DNA of 64,000 nucleotides from Myxococcaceae bacterium (GTDB taxonomy: Bacteria > Myxococcota > Myxococcia > Myxococcales > UBA5297), in the NCBI GenBank assembly GCA_017500825.1, contig JAFVYB010000080.1:1-64000 (forward strand), given 5' to 3'. A program made the position numbers and the translations under genes. Below the pieces are notes generated by a model. The model ran no database searches, was not told the DNA's origin, and was given only the letters and a program-made list of their open reading frames with translations. Positions within the stretch are counted from its first letter, which is position 1. Each line of letters opens with the position of its first letter. Positions 19,315 through 28,275 of the stretch are shown here, one piece after another.

Positions 19315-20763
19315 TCAGACCCCGCGCGATTCAAACGCCCGCTTCCAGGCCGCGAAGTCGCCGCCGTCTTTCCAGGCGTCCCAGGCCGCCAGTCCCGCCG
19401 CAGCGCCGCCCTGCGCCAGCTTGTATTCGACCCAGGCCCAGCGCGTGGATGTCGAGCGGATGTCGACCCGCCCCTTGACCGCGCGCCTGAGCCGTTTGAG
19501 CCGCGCTTCGAGCACGGGCATGGCCTCGAAGGGGGCGCCGTCGAGCGGTGTGTTGCGCTTGGCGACGAAGGGGGCGATGCCGAGCGAGAGGGGCAACACC
19601 TTGGAGAGCTCCGTGGTCAGGCGGCCCAGTTCGTCGATGTCTGCCTCGCTTTCGCCGGGCAGTCCGATCATCTCGTAGAGCTTGACGCGCGTGAGGCCCG
19701 CTTCCCGCGCGTGGCGCGCCGCCCTCAGGAGGTGCTCTTCGCTCGTGTTGCGCTGCACGCTGTCGCGCAGTCGCTGTGAGCTGCCGTCGGCGGCGATGGT
19801 CAGGGTGCGGTAGCCGCCGCGGGCGAGGAGATCGGCGATGGGCTGGCTGATGCGGCAGGCGCGCAGGCTGGAGATGCCGAGCGTTCGCCCCGAGTCGACA
19901 ACGCGGCGCAGCAATTCTTCGATCTGCGGGTGATCGGTCACCGCCGCGCCCACCAGGCCGACGCGTCGGGCCTCGGGCGGGATTTTGTCGAGGACGCGCT
20001 CGACGGGCACCGGTCGCATGCCGCCGTTCGTGGTGCGGCGCATCACGCAGTAGTGACAGACGCGCGAGCAGCCGCGCTCGGCCTCGACGAGAAACATCGA
20101 GCGCAACTCGGTGTTGGGGGTGACGATCTGCGAGTGGGCGGGCAGGCGGTCGTCGGGCGCTTTGGCCACGGCTGGCCAGTCGAGTCCGCGGCCGGTGACG
20201 TGAATGCCGTTCAGGCCACAGAGCGCGTCGAGGGCGGCTTCTTTGCTGTCGGATGCGGCGACGCGTTCGAGGAGCGCGTGGATCGTCTCCTCGCCTTCGC
20301 CCATGAGCACCACGTCGACGAAGGGTTCGAGCGTGCGCGGGTTGGAGAAGGTGAGCGGGCCACCGGCCACGACGATGGGATGGCGCGGCGAACGCTCGCT
20401 GGCCAGAACTGGCAGCCCCGACAGGCCGAGGACCTCGAAGAGCCCGGTGATCTCCAGCTCGTAGGCGATGGAGAAGGCGACGACGCGGTGTTCCGAGACA
20501 GGCCTGACCGACTCGTAGGTGAACAGCGGCGTTCCCCTGGGCCAGCGCGCGGGGTCGTCGGGCAGAAAGGCGCGTTCGGCCACGGCGCCGGGGTGGCGGC
20601 AGATCTCGCGATAGATGGTTTGAAACCCGAGCGAGCTCATCGCCACCGCGTAGGGGCTCGGGTAGCAGAGCGCGACGCCGAGCGGCGCCTCCTGAAAGAT
20701 GGTCCCGCGCTCATCCGCCAGTCGCGCGCGCGCCTCTTCGACGTGATCCCAACCTGCTGCCAT
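19315..20763 (-). CDS. B12-binding-type radical SAM protein
   Basis: 482 residues. An N-terminal Rossmann-like region typical of the B12-binding domain in Elp3/MiaB-like radical SAM proteins (CYPSPYAVAMSSLGFQT, then VVAGGPL and LMGEGEE) precedes the SAM cluster motif CSRVCHYC (Cys232, Cys236, Cys239). A C-terminal TIM-barrel half has KLYEMIGLPGE, the usual substrate-side motif. ATG 20763 has GAGGA upstream. Related proteins modify RNA, lipids or peptides; the substrate here cannot be named. It is divergent from a small cysteine-rich lipoprotein gene and is not in an operon. Confidence 0.88.
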   Translation of the reverse strand: MAAGWDHVEEARARLADERGTIFQEAPLGVALCYPSPYAVAMSSLGFQTIYREICRHPGAVAERAFLPDDPARWPRGTPLFTYESVRPVSEHRVVAFSIAYELEITGLFEVLGLSGLPVLASERSPRHPIVVAGGPLTFSNPRTLEPFVDVVLMGEGEETIHALLERVAASDSKEAALDALCGLNGIHVTGRGLDWPAVAKAPDDRLPAHSQIVTPNTELRSMFLVEAERGCSRVCHYCVMRRTTNGGMRPVPVERVLDKIPPEARRVGLVGAAVTDHPQIEELLRRVVDSGRTLGISSLRACRISQPIADLLARGGYRTLTIAADGSSQRLRDSVQRNTSEEHLLRAARHAREAGLTRVKLYEMIGLPGESEADIDELGRLTTELSKVLPLSLGIAPFVAKRNTPLDGAPFEAMPVLEARLKRLRRAVKGRVDIRSTSTRWAWVEYKLAQGGAAAGLAAWDAWKDGGDFAAWKRAFESRGV

Positions 20764-21002
20764 GCGTTTTGTGTCCTCGCGTTGTGTGGCGCGCTGTCGC
20801 GCCGGTTTGGCTGGCCTTGGGCGCCAGTTCACCTGGGTGGAACGACCTTGAATGCCCCCTGGATGGGGCGTTGACTGCCAGCGCCGGATGTGTAGAGCGC
20901 GCCCGCTTTTTGGCTCCCCTCGCGCCCGCGTCCCGCTCTCAAAGGCGCTGTCCACGAGGCGTCCGCCAGGCGCCCCCACCACCCGATTCAACGGAGACCC
21001 CC

Positions 21003-21308
21003 ATGAAACGCCATCTCGTCGCCCTGACATTCGCCCTCTGCTCCACCCTCGCCCTGATCGGCTGCGGCAAGACCTGCAAGGATTACTGCGGCCAGTGCGG
21101 CGAGTCTGAGGAGGTCACCGAGTCATGCCTGCGCGCCTGCGACGCCTGCGAGAACGAGGGCGACACGCTCGCCGCCTGCATTGAGGACAATGTCGGCAAC
21201 TACTGCGCGGCCGGCAGCTCGTTGACGATCCTCGACGAGTGCGCGCCCGAGATGGCGGCCTACACCGTGTGCCAGGGCGAGGCCGGGCTCGACTCCCTGC
21301 TCAACTAA
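21003..21308 (+). CDS. Small cysteine-rich lipoprotein
   Basis: 101 residues. The signal peptide has the lipobox ALIGC (Cys21). The mature part has ten further cysteines, including two copies of a CX3CX2C motif (Cys25/29/32 and Cys42/46/49) ten residues apart, and an acidic surface. Because the protein is exported, disulfides are more likely than iron-sulfur clusters. ATG 21003 is preceded by GGAGACCCCC. No known family was recognised. It stands alone between the divergent radical SAM gene and the convergent kinase gene. Confidence 0.75.
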   Translation: MKRHLVALTFALCSTLALIGCGKTCKDYCGQCGESEEVTESCLRACDACENEGDTLAACIEDNVGNYCAAGSSLTILDECAPEMAAYTVCQGEAGLDSLLN

Positions 21309-21408
21309 AGCCCGCTGTGGCCACCGTCGCGCGTCTGCTTTTGGCGTCACAGGGCAAAGCGCGGCGGGCGGTGAACTCTGAGCGTGGGGCCACCACCGGC
21401 TGGCGCGA

Positions 21409-22677
21409 TCAGCCTCCTTTGGGCTTGCGCCAGAAGAGGAAGCGGCTCGCCGAAGGGGAGGGGGGCTCTGGTCGCTCAAACGCGGGACCAACGCCGCGGA
21501 TGTGATCGACGCGGCGCGCCATCTCCTCGGCCGTCTGCATCCTCGTCTCGCGGTCAGAGACAAGGGCCTCGCGCACCAGCTGATCGAGGCGCGGGTCGAG
21601 CCCCGGCATGCGGTCGGTCAGCGGCTTGAAGTGGCCCACCGGCAGGGTGCCGGACATCAGCTCGTAGAGAATGATGCCAAGCGACCAGACATCGCCGCGC
21701 GCGTCGACGGAACGGGCGTCGGTGCGCTGCTCGGGTGGCATGTAGTCGACCGTCCCCATCGTCATCGCGGTCTGCGTCAGCTGGTAGCGCGGGTCGCCGT
21801 TGACGAGGGTGGCCAAGCCGAAATCGATGAGTTTGAGGTGGCCGGCGGCGTCGAAGAGGACGTTGTCCGGCTTGAGGTCGCGGTGGATGACGCCCCGCTC
21901 GTGGGCGTGCGCCAGCACGTGGCAGAGCTCGGAGAAGACGGCCAGGCGCTGGGCAACGTTGAAGCTCGGATTTGACATGCGCTCGCGCAGGGTCTCGCCG
22001 TCGCACAGCTCCATGGCGAAGAAGGGCGGGCAGCGCTGAAAGTCGTGGCCGACCAGCTTGACGATGCCCGGATGATCGAGGGCGGCCAGGGCCGCGACTT
22101 CTTTTTCGAAGCGGAAGAGCAGGCTCTGATCTTTGGCGAGCTCGGCGGAGAGGACCTTGATCGCGACCACCAGGCCGTCGCTGCGGCGTCGCGCCTTCCA
22201 CACCTCGCCCATGCCGCCCTGACCCAGTCGCTCGACGAGGTCGTAACCCTGAAAGACGGGCGTCGGCGCGGCGGGACCAGTCACCTCGGGGATCGGCGGC
22301 CTCACCTCTTGTGGCGATCCGGGCAGGGGCGGCGGACAGGGCGCGCGCTCGGGCTCGGTCACCGGTTCACAGGCTGTTTCGGGCAGCGTCTTTGGCTCGG
22401 GGCGCGCCTTGGGCGTGGGCTGCGCTCTGAACTCGAACCGCTCGTCGCGCGCGACACACTTGGGACGGGGCGCCGGCTGCGGACGGGGGGCGTCGAGGCG
22501 AACGCGGGAGATGGGCTGCCGGACATCGTCGCGCTGAACCATGAAGTGGATGCCGCAGCGGCAACGCACGCGCTGGCCCGTGACGTAGACCGACACATCT
22601 ACCCATTGGCGACAGATGGGACATTGCTGTTGCGGGCGCAGTGGCTCTGGCACGGGAAGCTCCGGGAGGGGCGCCAT
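21409..22677 (-). CDS. Serine/threonine protein kinase with N-terminal zinc ribbon
   Basis: 422 residues. A zinc ribbon (Cys19, Cys22, Cys39, Cys41) is followed by a Pro-rich linker of about 90 residues and a complete Hanks-type kinase domain: glycine loop GQGGMGEV at 152-159, Lys174, catalytic HRD at 265-267, DFG at 285-287 and MPPEQ in place of APE. There is no transmembrane segment or extracellular sensor, so the enzyme should be cytosolic. The start at ATG 22677 is chosen to precede the zinc ribbon; the frame stays open upstream and the ribosome site is weak. Confidence 0.92.
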   Translation of the reverse strand: MAPLPELPVPEPLRPQQQCPICRQWVDVSVYVTGQRVRCRCGIHFMVQRDDVRQPISRVRLDAPRPQPAPRPKCVARDERFEFRAQPTPKARPEPKTLPETACEPVTEPERAPCPPPLPGSPQEVRPPIPEVTGPAAPTPVFQGYDLVERLGQGGMGEVWKARRRSDGLVVAIKVLSAELAKDQSLLFRFEKEVAALAALDHPGIVKLVGHDFQRCPPFFAMELCDGETLRERMSNPSFNVAQRLAVFSELCHVLAHAHERGVIHRDLKPDNVLFDAAGHLKLIDFGLATLVNGDPRYQLTQTAMTMGTVDYMPPEQRTDARSVDARGDVWSLGIILYELMSGTLPVGHFKPLTDRMPGLDPRLDQLVREALVSDRETRMQTAEEMARRVDHIRGVGPAFERPEPPSPSASRFLFWRKPKGG

Positions 22678-22926
22678 AGGCGGCGAAAAAAGGGCGCGAC
22701 AAATGCCGCAAACGGTGCGCCGCGCCACAGGAAATTCCGCCTCAAACCGGGGAATTTTCCGCAGCGTCCACGCGCGGTCCAAAGACTGTGGTTTGGCCGC
22801 GTTCCGAGCGCGCTCCGGCGATTGACGCTCGCCTCTGCCGTGGCTATCTGCCCCCGCTTTTTTGGGGGCCCCAGGGGCCTGCCGCGCGGCCCATCGGCCG
22901 CCGTTTTCCACAAGGATCAGAGCGAC

Positions 22927-23250
22927 ATGATTACCGACTCCACTTTCGTCAAACGCGTCTTCGAGATGGGCGAAGATCAGCTCAACAAGGTCGTCCAGGC
23001 GCTCCTCGCCAACGAGAAGTTCGTCGGGGCCGTGCAGGCCATCGTCAACAACTCACTCAAGGCCAAGGGCGTGCTCGACAAGAACCTGCGCATCGCGCTG
23101 TCGGCCATGAGCCTGCCCACCGTCTCGGACGTGGACAACCTGCGCGGCAAGCTCGACGAGCTCGATCAGGCCATCCAGCGCATCGAGAAAGCGGTGAGTC
23201 AGATCGCCGCTGAGGAAGCGAGGCGGGGGACGGGCGACAAGCGCGCCTGA
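22927..23250 (+). CDS. Small helical phasin-like protein
   Basis: 107 residues, all predicted helical, with a C-terminal coiled coil. The segment LPTVSDVDNLRGKLDELDQA resembles the C-terminal motif of polyhydroxyalkanoate granule-associated proteins and related small myxobacterial proteins. A role at granules or as an oligomeric helper is possible, but no polymer synthase gene is in the window. ATG 22927 has AAGGA about 12 bases upstream. A terminator follows, so it is transcribed alone. Confidence 0.7.
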   Translation: MITDSTFVKRVFEMGEDQLNKVVQALLANEKFVGAVQAIVNNSLKAKGVLDKNLRIALSAMSLPTVSDVDNLRGKLDELDQAIQRIEKAVSQIAAEEARRGTGDKRA

Positions 23251-23314
23251 AGTTGATTGTCCGGCCATCGAGGACCGCGCGCCAATCGCGTCGGGCGAGA
23301 GACCCGGACCCAAA

Positions 23315-23344
23315 GGGCGACCGCGAGAGGCAGTCGCCTTTTTT
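23315..23344 (+). terminator. Intrinsic terminator after the phasin-like gene
   Basis: GGCGAC at 23316-23321 pairs with GTCGCC at 23333-23338, followed by six T residues, 65 bp beyond the stop. Confidence 0.85.
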
Positions 23345-23481
23345 ATTGGTCGGCCAACGATACTGATCAGAGGCCTTGGACCATCGCTGCCGAGCCCCCT
23401 CACTTGCGGCGTTCCACCCCCATTTGCAGATTGTCACGAGCAGGCTTCCCAACCGTTTTCCCGCGAAGAGAGGACGCTCAC

Positions 23482-24621
23482 TTGGCCAGCGAGTCATTCG
23501 ATCCAGCCCGTCTGTTGTCCGGCGAGGCGCCGCCCTTTTTGTCGATGGATGAGCTCGGCCTGCGGGAGCTGGAGCAGCTGCGGCTCGTGCTTCGCGGCGA
23601 TTCGGTGGTCGACTGGCGCCATCTCAATTTCGCCACGCGCGCCCAGGTCGACGATTTCCTCCGGCTGCATCTGCTCGACCACGAAGACGCCAACGATCGC
23701 GCGCTCATGCGCCGCCTGCTCAAGGAGGCGGTCGACTACCTGCGCTCGACCTACCACTACCGGCTGGCCGACGCGGTGGCCGAGCCCTACGAGGTTCAGG
23801 ATCTCTTCCTCTACGCCTCTGGCCGCCATCCACGGCGCGCGGGCCTCTACCAGAAGATCGCCTGCATCATTCTCAAGGTGATCCACGTGATCCACCACAT
23901 GGAGGGGCGCGAGCTGCTCTTCCGAACGCCCATCGCGCCCTCGGTCCTGGCGCGGATGGTCGACGAGCGGATCATGAAGACCTTCGCCGAGATGAAGCGG
24001 ATGGGCCTGCCGATCGTCGAGGTGAGCGGCAGCATCAAGACGCAGCACTCGCTGATCACCAAGCTCATCGCCAAGCGGGACACGGTCGCCGCGCAGGTCT
24101 ACGACAAGGTGCGCTACCGCATCATCACGCGCGAGCGGAACGACGTGGTCCTCGTCCTCGACTACCTGATGCGGACGCTCTTCCCCTTCACGCTCGTCGT
24201 CCCCAGCCAGACGGAAAACTCGCTCATCGACTTCGAAAAACTCGTCGCCCAGAGCGAGCACCTGCGCGAACTCGGCCCCAAGCTGCACCTGCCGATCAGG
24301 GCGGGGCGCGATGTCTCGCAGACGATGAATCCCTTCTCGGGCAAGAGCTACCGCGTGCTCAATTTCGTCGTCGACATGCCGGCGCGCATCGACGCCTTCC
24401 TCTCGCCCGACGATCCGCGTCCCGGGCGCCCGCGCACGGTCTTCAGCTGGGTCGAGTTTCAGATGATGGACCTGGAGACGGCCATCGAGAACGAGCGCGG
24501 CGAGAACAGCCACGAGTGCTACAAGGCGCGGCAGCGCGAAAAGGTCCTGCGCCGGCTGTCCAAAGGCCTGGTCGTTCCCAAGGGCACCTTGGTGGCGAGT
24601 CCCTGGGAGGAAGGCGACTGA
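23482..24621 (+). CDS. Conserved hypothetical protein (TIGR04552-like)
   Basis: About 379 residues from TTG 23482, which has GAGAGGA nine bases upstream; no ATG lies close, the next in frame being 23547. The frame stays open further left, but that part overlaps a terminator and lacks protein character. The product is soluble, helical at the N-terminus, with many charged residues and a C-terminal segment rich in Arg and Lys. It recalls a family known mainly from myxobacteria (TIGR04552), an assignment made from memory. No catalytic motif was recognised. A strong terminator follows. Confidence 0.7.
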   Translation: MASESFDPARLLSGEAPPFLSMDELGLRELEQLRLVLRGDSVVDWRHLNFATRAQVDDFLRLHLLDHEDANDRALMRRLLKEAVDYLRSTYHYRLADAVAEPYEVQDLFLYASGRHPRRAGLYQKIACIILKVIHVIHHMEGRELLFRTPIAPSVLARMVDERIMKTFAEMKRMGLPIVEVSGSIKTQHSLITKLIAKRDTVAAQVYDKVRYRIITRERNDVVLVLDYLMRTLFPFTLVVPSQTENSLIDFEKLVAQSEHLRELGPKLHLPIRAGRDVSQTMNPFSGKSYRVLNFVVDMPARIDAFLSPDDPRPGRPRTVFSWVEFQMMDLETAIENERGENSHECYKARQREKVLRRLSKGLVVPKGTLVASPWEEGD

Positions 24622-24674
24622 CGCGAACGCCCCGCGAGTAAGCCCGCGCTGAAGTTCCCGTTCAAAACGAGCAA

Positions 24675-24708
24675 CCCCCGACGCCGCTGGTGCGCCGGGG
24701 GCTTTTTT
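24675..24708 (+). terminator. Intrinsic terminator after the TIGR04552-like gene
   Basis: CCCCCG at 24675-24680 pairs with CGGGGG at 24696-24701, followed by CTTTTTT. It lies in the convergent gap with the POT transporter gene. Confidence 0.88.
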
Positions 24709-24745
24709 GTGCCTGGGCTTGGAGAACAGGCGGCGAGCGCGCCGA

Positions 24746-26473
24746 TCAGGCCGCGCCGGAAGACTTTTCGCCGCTTTCTGTGGAATCCGCGGAAGAGCCC
24801 TCTGTCAAAGCGGGCAGCTCCGCGACCGATGCCGCATGCGCCGCGCCAGTCTCCACCGTTGTCAGGGCCCCGGCGGGCGCGCTGTCGCCATTCGCTGCGG
24901 GAACGATCGCTGTCGCCGCGCCTTCGCCCTGCGCTGCTGTTGGCGCCGCCTCTTCCTCCGCGCCTTTCTTGCCCGCGTGGAGCATGACCATGCCGATGAG
25001 CGAGAAGAGGCCGACCGCGCCGAGCATCGGCCAGATGATCCAGGGGTGGTAGCCGTTCCAGAGCGCCTCGTTGACCTCTGCCATGCCCGCGCCCTCGCCC
25101 AGCGCCGCCATCACCTGGGCGTAGAGCGCCTCGCCCTTGAGCTCGGCCAGCGCCGCCGCGTCGCCCGCGTGGTGTTCGACGAGGAAACGCCGCGCCAGCA
25201 TCTGTTTGCTGCTGAAGCCGTCGTAGAGGAACCCGGACAGCCCGTTGCCCGCGGCCCAGCCGATGGCGAAGGGGATGTTCACGAAGCCCATGTAGATGGC
25301 CTTCTTGTCGGGCGGCGCGGTCATGCCGATGTATTCGTTGAACTTGGGGCTGCAGATGATCTCGCCGATGGCGAAGACGAAGATCGCCAGCGCGGCGATG
25401 GTGCCGGAAGTGGTCATGCCCGAGAGCACGAAGCCGACGAGCGCGATGCACATGCCGAGCACGAGCGAAGTCATCATCTTGTAGCGGCCGAAGAACCAGG
25501 AGAGCGGCAGCACGAGCAGGATGATGGCCGCCGAGTCGATGTTGATGAGGATCTCGGGCTTGGCCGCGCCGCTGGGGGTGAGGAAGCTGGCCGCGCCGTC
25601 GCCGAGGAGGCTGGTGAGGAAGGCGCCGACCGAGCGCGTGTCGACCCACTCGTCGAGGAAGTTCGGCAGCAGGTCCCACAGCTGCATGAACATGAGCCAG
25701 AAGCCGGAGACGACGAGGAGGAAGCGCAGCAGGCCTTTGTCGTCGAAGAGCACGCGCATCGTGTCGACGAGCACCTGCAGTGGGCTCTTCTTGGCCGCCT
25801 CGGCGTTGCGCTCGGGCTCGCGGAAGAGGAGCAGCGTGGGCAGGAAGTTGATCGCCGTGACGATGGCCGCGCCGTAGAAGACGTAATGCCAGGTGGGGGT
25901 AGCGTCGTCGCCGCGCGCCCAGGCGGCGGCCATGGGGGCGATGAAGCCGCCGATGTTGACCACCCAGTAGAAGATGCCGAAGCCGAGCGAGGAGTTGCCC
26001 GCGTCGAGCGACTTGGCGACCGCGCCCTGCACCGGTGGCTTGAAGAGGGCCGTGCCCGTGCCGATGAGGAGCGCCGCGCCGAGCATGGCGCCAAAGGCGA
26101 TGGCGTGCGGGATGGGGCCGCTGAGCGAGGCCAGGACGCCGAGCACGACGTAGCCGGCAATGTTGAAGCTGAAGGCGACGTAGAGGCTCTTTTTGTAGCC
26201 GTAGGCGTCGGTGAAGCCGCCGGAGACCATCGGCAACAGGCACTGCACGAGGGCCCAGAGCATGTAGATGAGGCCCTTCTCGCTGAAGGAGAGGCCCAGG
26301 CCGCCGCCGTCGGTCGCCACCATGTAGAGCGGCAGCACGGCGCGCACGCCGAAGTAGGCGAGCCTCTCCAACGCCTCCATGACGTTGGCGATCCAGAAGT
26401 TCCAGCCCATGCTCTTGACCTGCTGGGCGACGGAGGGGACGGCGGTGGCGTTGTCTTTGGGCGTGTCGGTCAT
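24746..26473 (-). CDS. POT/MFS-family transporter (proton-dependent oligopeptide type)
   Basis: 575 residues with about twelve membrane helices and a Pro/Ala-rich cytoplasmic tail of about 80 residues. The N-terminal helix holds the EALERLAYFGVRAVLPLY element characteristic of POT proteins (the ExxERFxYYG motif in variant form), and FKPPVQGAVAKSLD fits the family loop. It would import di- or tripeptides or related solutes with protons; the variant first motif leaves the substrate open. The start is ATG 26473 because AAGGAG lies 12 bases upstream; a TTG further up would place that site inside the gene. Confidence 0.88.
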   Translation of the reverse strand: MTDTPKDNATAVPSVAQQVKSMGWNFWIANVMEALERLAYFGVRAVLPLYMVATDGGGLGLSFSEKGLIYMLWALVQCLLPMVSGGFTDAYGYKKSLYVAFSFNIAGYVVLGVLASLSGPIPHAIAFGAMLGAALLIGTGTALFKPPVQGAVAKSLDAGNSSLGFGIFYWVVNIGGFIAPMAAAWARGDDATPTWHYVFYGAAIVTAINFLPTLLLFREPERNAEAAKKSPLQVLVDTMRVLFDDKGLLRFLLVVSGFWLMFMQLWDLLPNFLDEWVDTRSVGAFLTSLLGDGAASFLTPSGAAKPEILINIDSAAIILLVLPLSWFFGRYKMMTSLVLGMCIALVGFVLSGMTTSGTIAALAIFVFAIGEIICSPKFNEYIGMTAPPDKKAIYMGFVNIPFAIGWAAGNGLSGFLYDGFSSKQMLARRFLVEHHAGDAAALAELKGEALYAQVMAALGEGAGMAEVNEALWNGYHPWIIWPMLGAVGLFSLIGMVMLHAGKKGAEEEAAPTAAQGEGAATAIVPAANGDSAPAGALTTVETGAAHAASVAELPALTEGSSADSTESGEKSSGAA

Positions 26474-26523
26474 CGGCTGCTTGGGCTCCTTCAAGGGGAC
26501 GCTCGCGCCCTGGGGCGCGGCGC

Positions 26524-26555
26524 AAAAAAAGCGCGCGGGATACAGACGGGCGCGC
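26524..26555 (-). terminator. Intrinsic terminator after the outer-membrane protein gene
   Basis: GCGCGC at 26531-26536 and 26550-26555 pair around a 13-base loop, with seven T residues following on the minus strand. Confidence 0.8.
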
Positions 26556-26695
26556 GGAATTCAAGGGACACAGGGGAAGGGCGGACGAGGGGGGCGGGCG
26601 TGCTGTTGAACGCGTGGCGCGGCCAAACGCCTGAGTGGACCATTCATTTCTGCGCGCGGTCGCGTGGCGGGCGGTTGCCGTCTGAGGCTCGGGCG

Positions 26696-27982
26696 CTAGC
26701 GGTTTGGCTCGGGCGGCGGGTTGAGGAGGAAGGCGACGCCGACGCCGGTGGACCAGGTGAAGAGCGCTGAAGCGCGGCCGCTCTCGTCGAGGCGGTAGAG
26801 CTGGCCGGCCGAGAGCCACGTGTAGAAGTAGTCGAGGAAGCGGTAGCGGGCCTCGGCGAGGCCCAGCGCGCGGTCCGGGTTGTGGCCAAATTCGAAGTGA
26901 CGCAGGGCGCCGAACACGGAGAGCTCGAAGTCGCCGGCCACGGCGTTGACGACGACGCTGGCGTTGAAGAGGTCCTGCCCCATCGCCGCGAGGACCGCTG
27001 TCGCGCTCAAGGGGCCCGATTCCGCGCGCAGCTCGACTTTGCCGGAGTGCGCCCAGTCGATCGCCGCCACTGCCTCAGCCTGTGAGATCGGCAGTTCGCC
27101 CGCCGCCCAGAAATCGCGCCGCTCGATGGCGTAGGCGAGGTCGAAGTAGTCGGGCGCGTAGGGGGCTTGGGCCCAGCGCCATTCGGCCCGGAGCGAGAGC
27201 TTCAGTGGGCGGAAGACGACATCGGCGAGGAGCCCCGCGTGGAACCCGTAGCCGCGGCCGTTGAAGTTGGCGTCGAAATAGGGGGCGATTTGCCAGCGCT
27301 CGGTGCGGACCACGGCCCAGTCGAGGCCGACGCCATAGAGGATGACCCACGAAGAATCGCCGCGCGTGCCGTCTTCGCGCGCATCGCCCGGCGCGGTGGG
27401 GTCGGCGACAAAGGTGCCAGTCAGGTGCAGGCGGTCGTAGGTGGGGCCGAAGAGCGAGACTGGCTCCAGCGAGAGGTTGCCGCCGAAGATCTCGGGGCCG
27501 AAGACATCGCTGACCATGGCTTCGAGGGCGACGGGGCCGAGCTGCAGACGGGCGTTGGCGCCGAGCGGCATGGCGTCAGGATCGAGCGAGGCGATAAACC
27601 CCTGGACGAGGGTGCCGTGGCCAAAGGTTGTGTGCGTGAGGTTGCCCAAAAAGAGTCGAAAGGCGCCGTCGTGGACTCGCAGGGAAAGCTCGCGCAGCAC
27701 GCGACCGGCGTCAGAGAGGGCGTCCCAGTCGCGCGACCAGAGGTGGAACCGATCCTCCATGTCGAAGCGCAGCGGCGCGGCCAGTCTCAACGCGAAGGGG
27801 CGCGTCTGAATCGACAGCCCTGGCTCCACCAGAAAGAGCCAACTCGTCTTCTGCTGTTCGACGCCGAGATCCACGTAGAGGCTGTGTTCGGCGGCGCGTG
27901 CGGTCGGCAGGAGGACAAGGGCGATGAGCCACAGCCACAGGGCAAGGCGCGGCGTCGTCGGGGCTTTGGGGGAGCGGATCAT
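26696..27982 (-). CDS. Outer-membrane beta-barrel protein of unknown function
   Basis: 428 residues with a cleavable signal peptide ending PTARA. The mature chain shows alternating hydrophobic and polar residues with many Phe, Tyr and Trp, typical of a barrel of perhaps sixteen or more strands (for example FRLFLGNLTHTTFGHGTLV and FGALRHFEFGHN). No plug domain or known channel signature was recognised. ATG 27982. A terminator lies 140 bp downstream, before the POT gene, so it is transcribed separately. Confidence 0.75.
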   Translation of the reverse strand: MIRSPKAPTTPRLALWLWLIALVLLPTARAAEHSLYVDLGVEQQKTSWLFLVEPGLSIQTRPFALRLAAPLRFDMEDRFHLWSRDWDALSDAGRVLRELSLRVHDGAFRLFLGNLTHTTFGHGTLVQGFIASLDPDAMPLGANARLQLGPVALEAMVSDVFGPEIFGGNLSLEPVSLFGPTYDRLHLTGTFVADPTAPGDAREDGTRGDSSWVILYGVGLDWAVVRTERWQIAPYFDANFNGRGYGFHAGLLADVVFRPLKLSLRAEWRWAQAPYAPDYFDLAYAIERRDFWAAGELPISQAEAVAAIDWAHSGKVELRAESGPLSATAVLAAMGQDLFNASVVVNAVAGDFELSVFGALRHFEFGHNPDRALGLAEARYRFLDYFYTWLSAGQLYRLDESGRASALFTWSTGVGVAFLLNPPPEPNR

Positions 27983-28203
27983 CGGGGAAGGGCCTCGCGA
28001 GGGCTGGCGTCGGTGGCGTGCGTCTCAGGGGGCAAATCTTCGGAAGGGACAGAGCCTTTGGCGCGCGCCGGGGAAGGGCCGTGTCGCTCGGCGTTGTCGT
28101 TTTGGGCGCGTTGAGAGGGCTTTTTTGGCTTTCGCCGGCCTCGCGTCCGCTCAATTCGCTGCCCCGTTTCGCCGCGTCGGAGCGTTGTCCCGCCTTTGGC
28201 CTG

Positions 28204-28241
28204 AAACAAAAGCGCGCCGCCGAGGAGATTCGGGGCGCGCC
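28204..28241 (-). terminator. Intrinsic terminator after serC
   Basis: GCGCGCC at 28212-28218 pairs with GGCGCGC at 28234-28240, with an inner CCGA/TCGG pair. On the minus strand it is followed by TTTTGTTT, 35 bp past the serC stop. Confidence 0.85.
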
Positions 28242-28275
28242 TGTTGTGTCGCGTGAACTGATCGCACCGCGTCGA

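Noticed and set aside
24519-26819. 766-codon frame overlapping the POT transporter in another frame
   Set aside because: Arg/Pro/Ala/His-rich shadow translation; the overlapping transporter frame has full family features.
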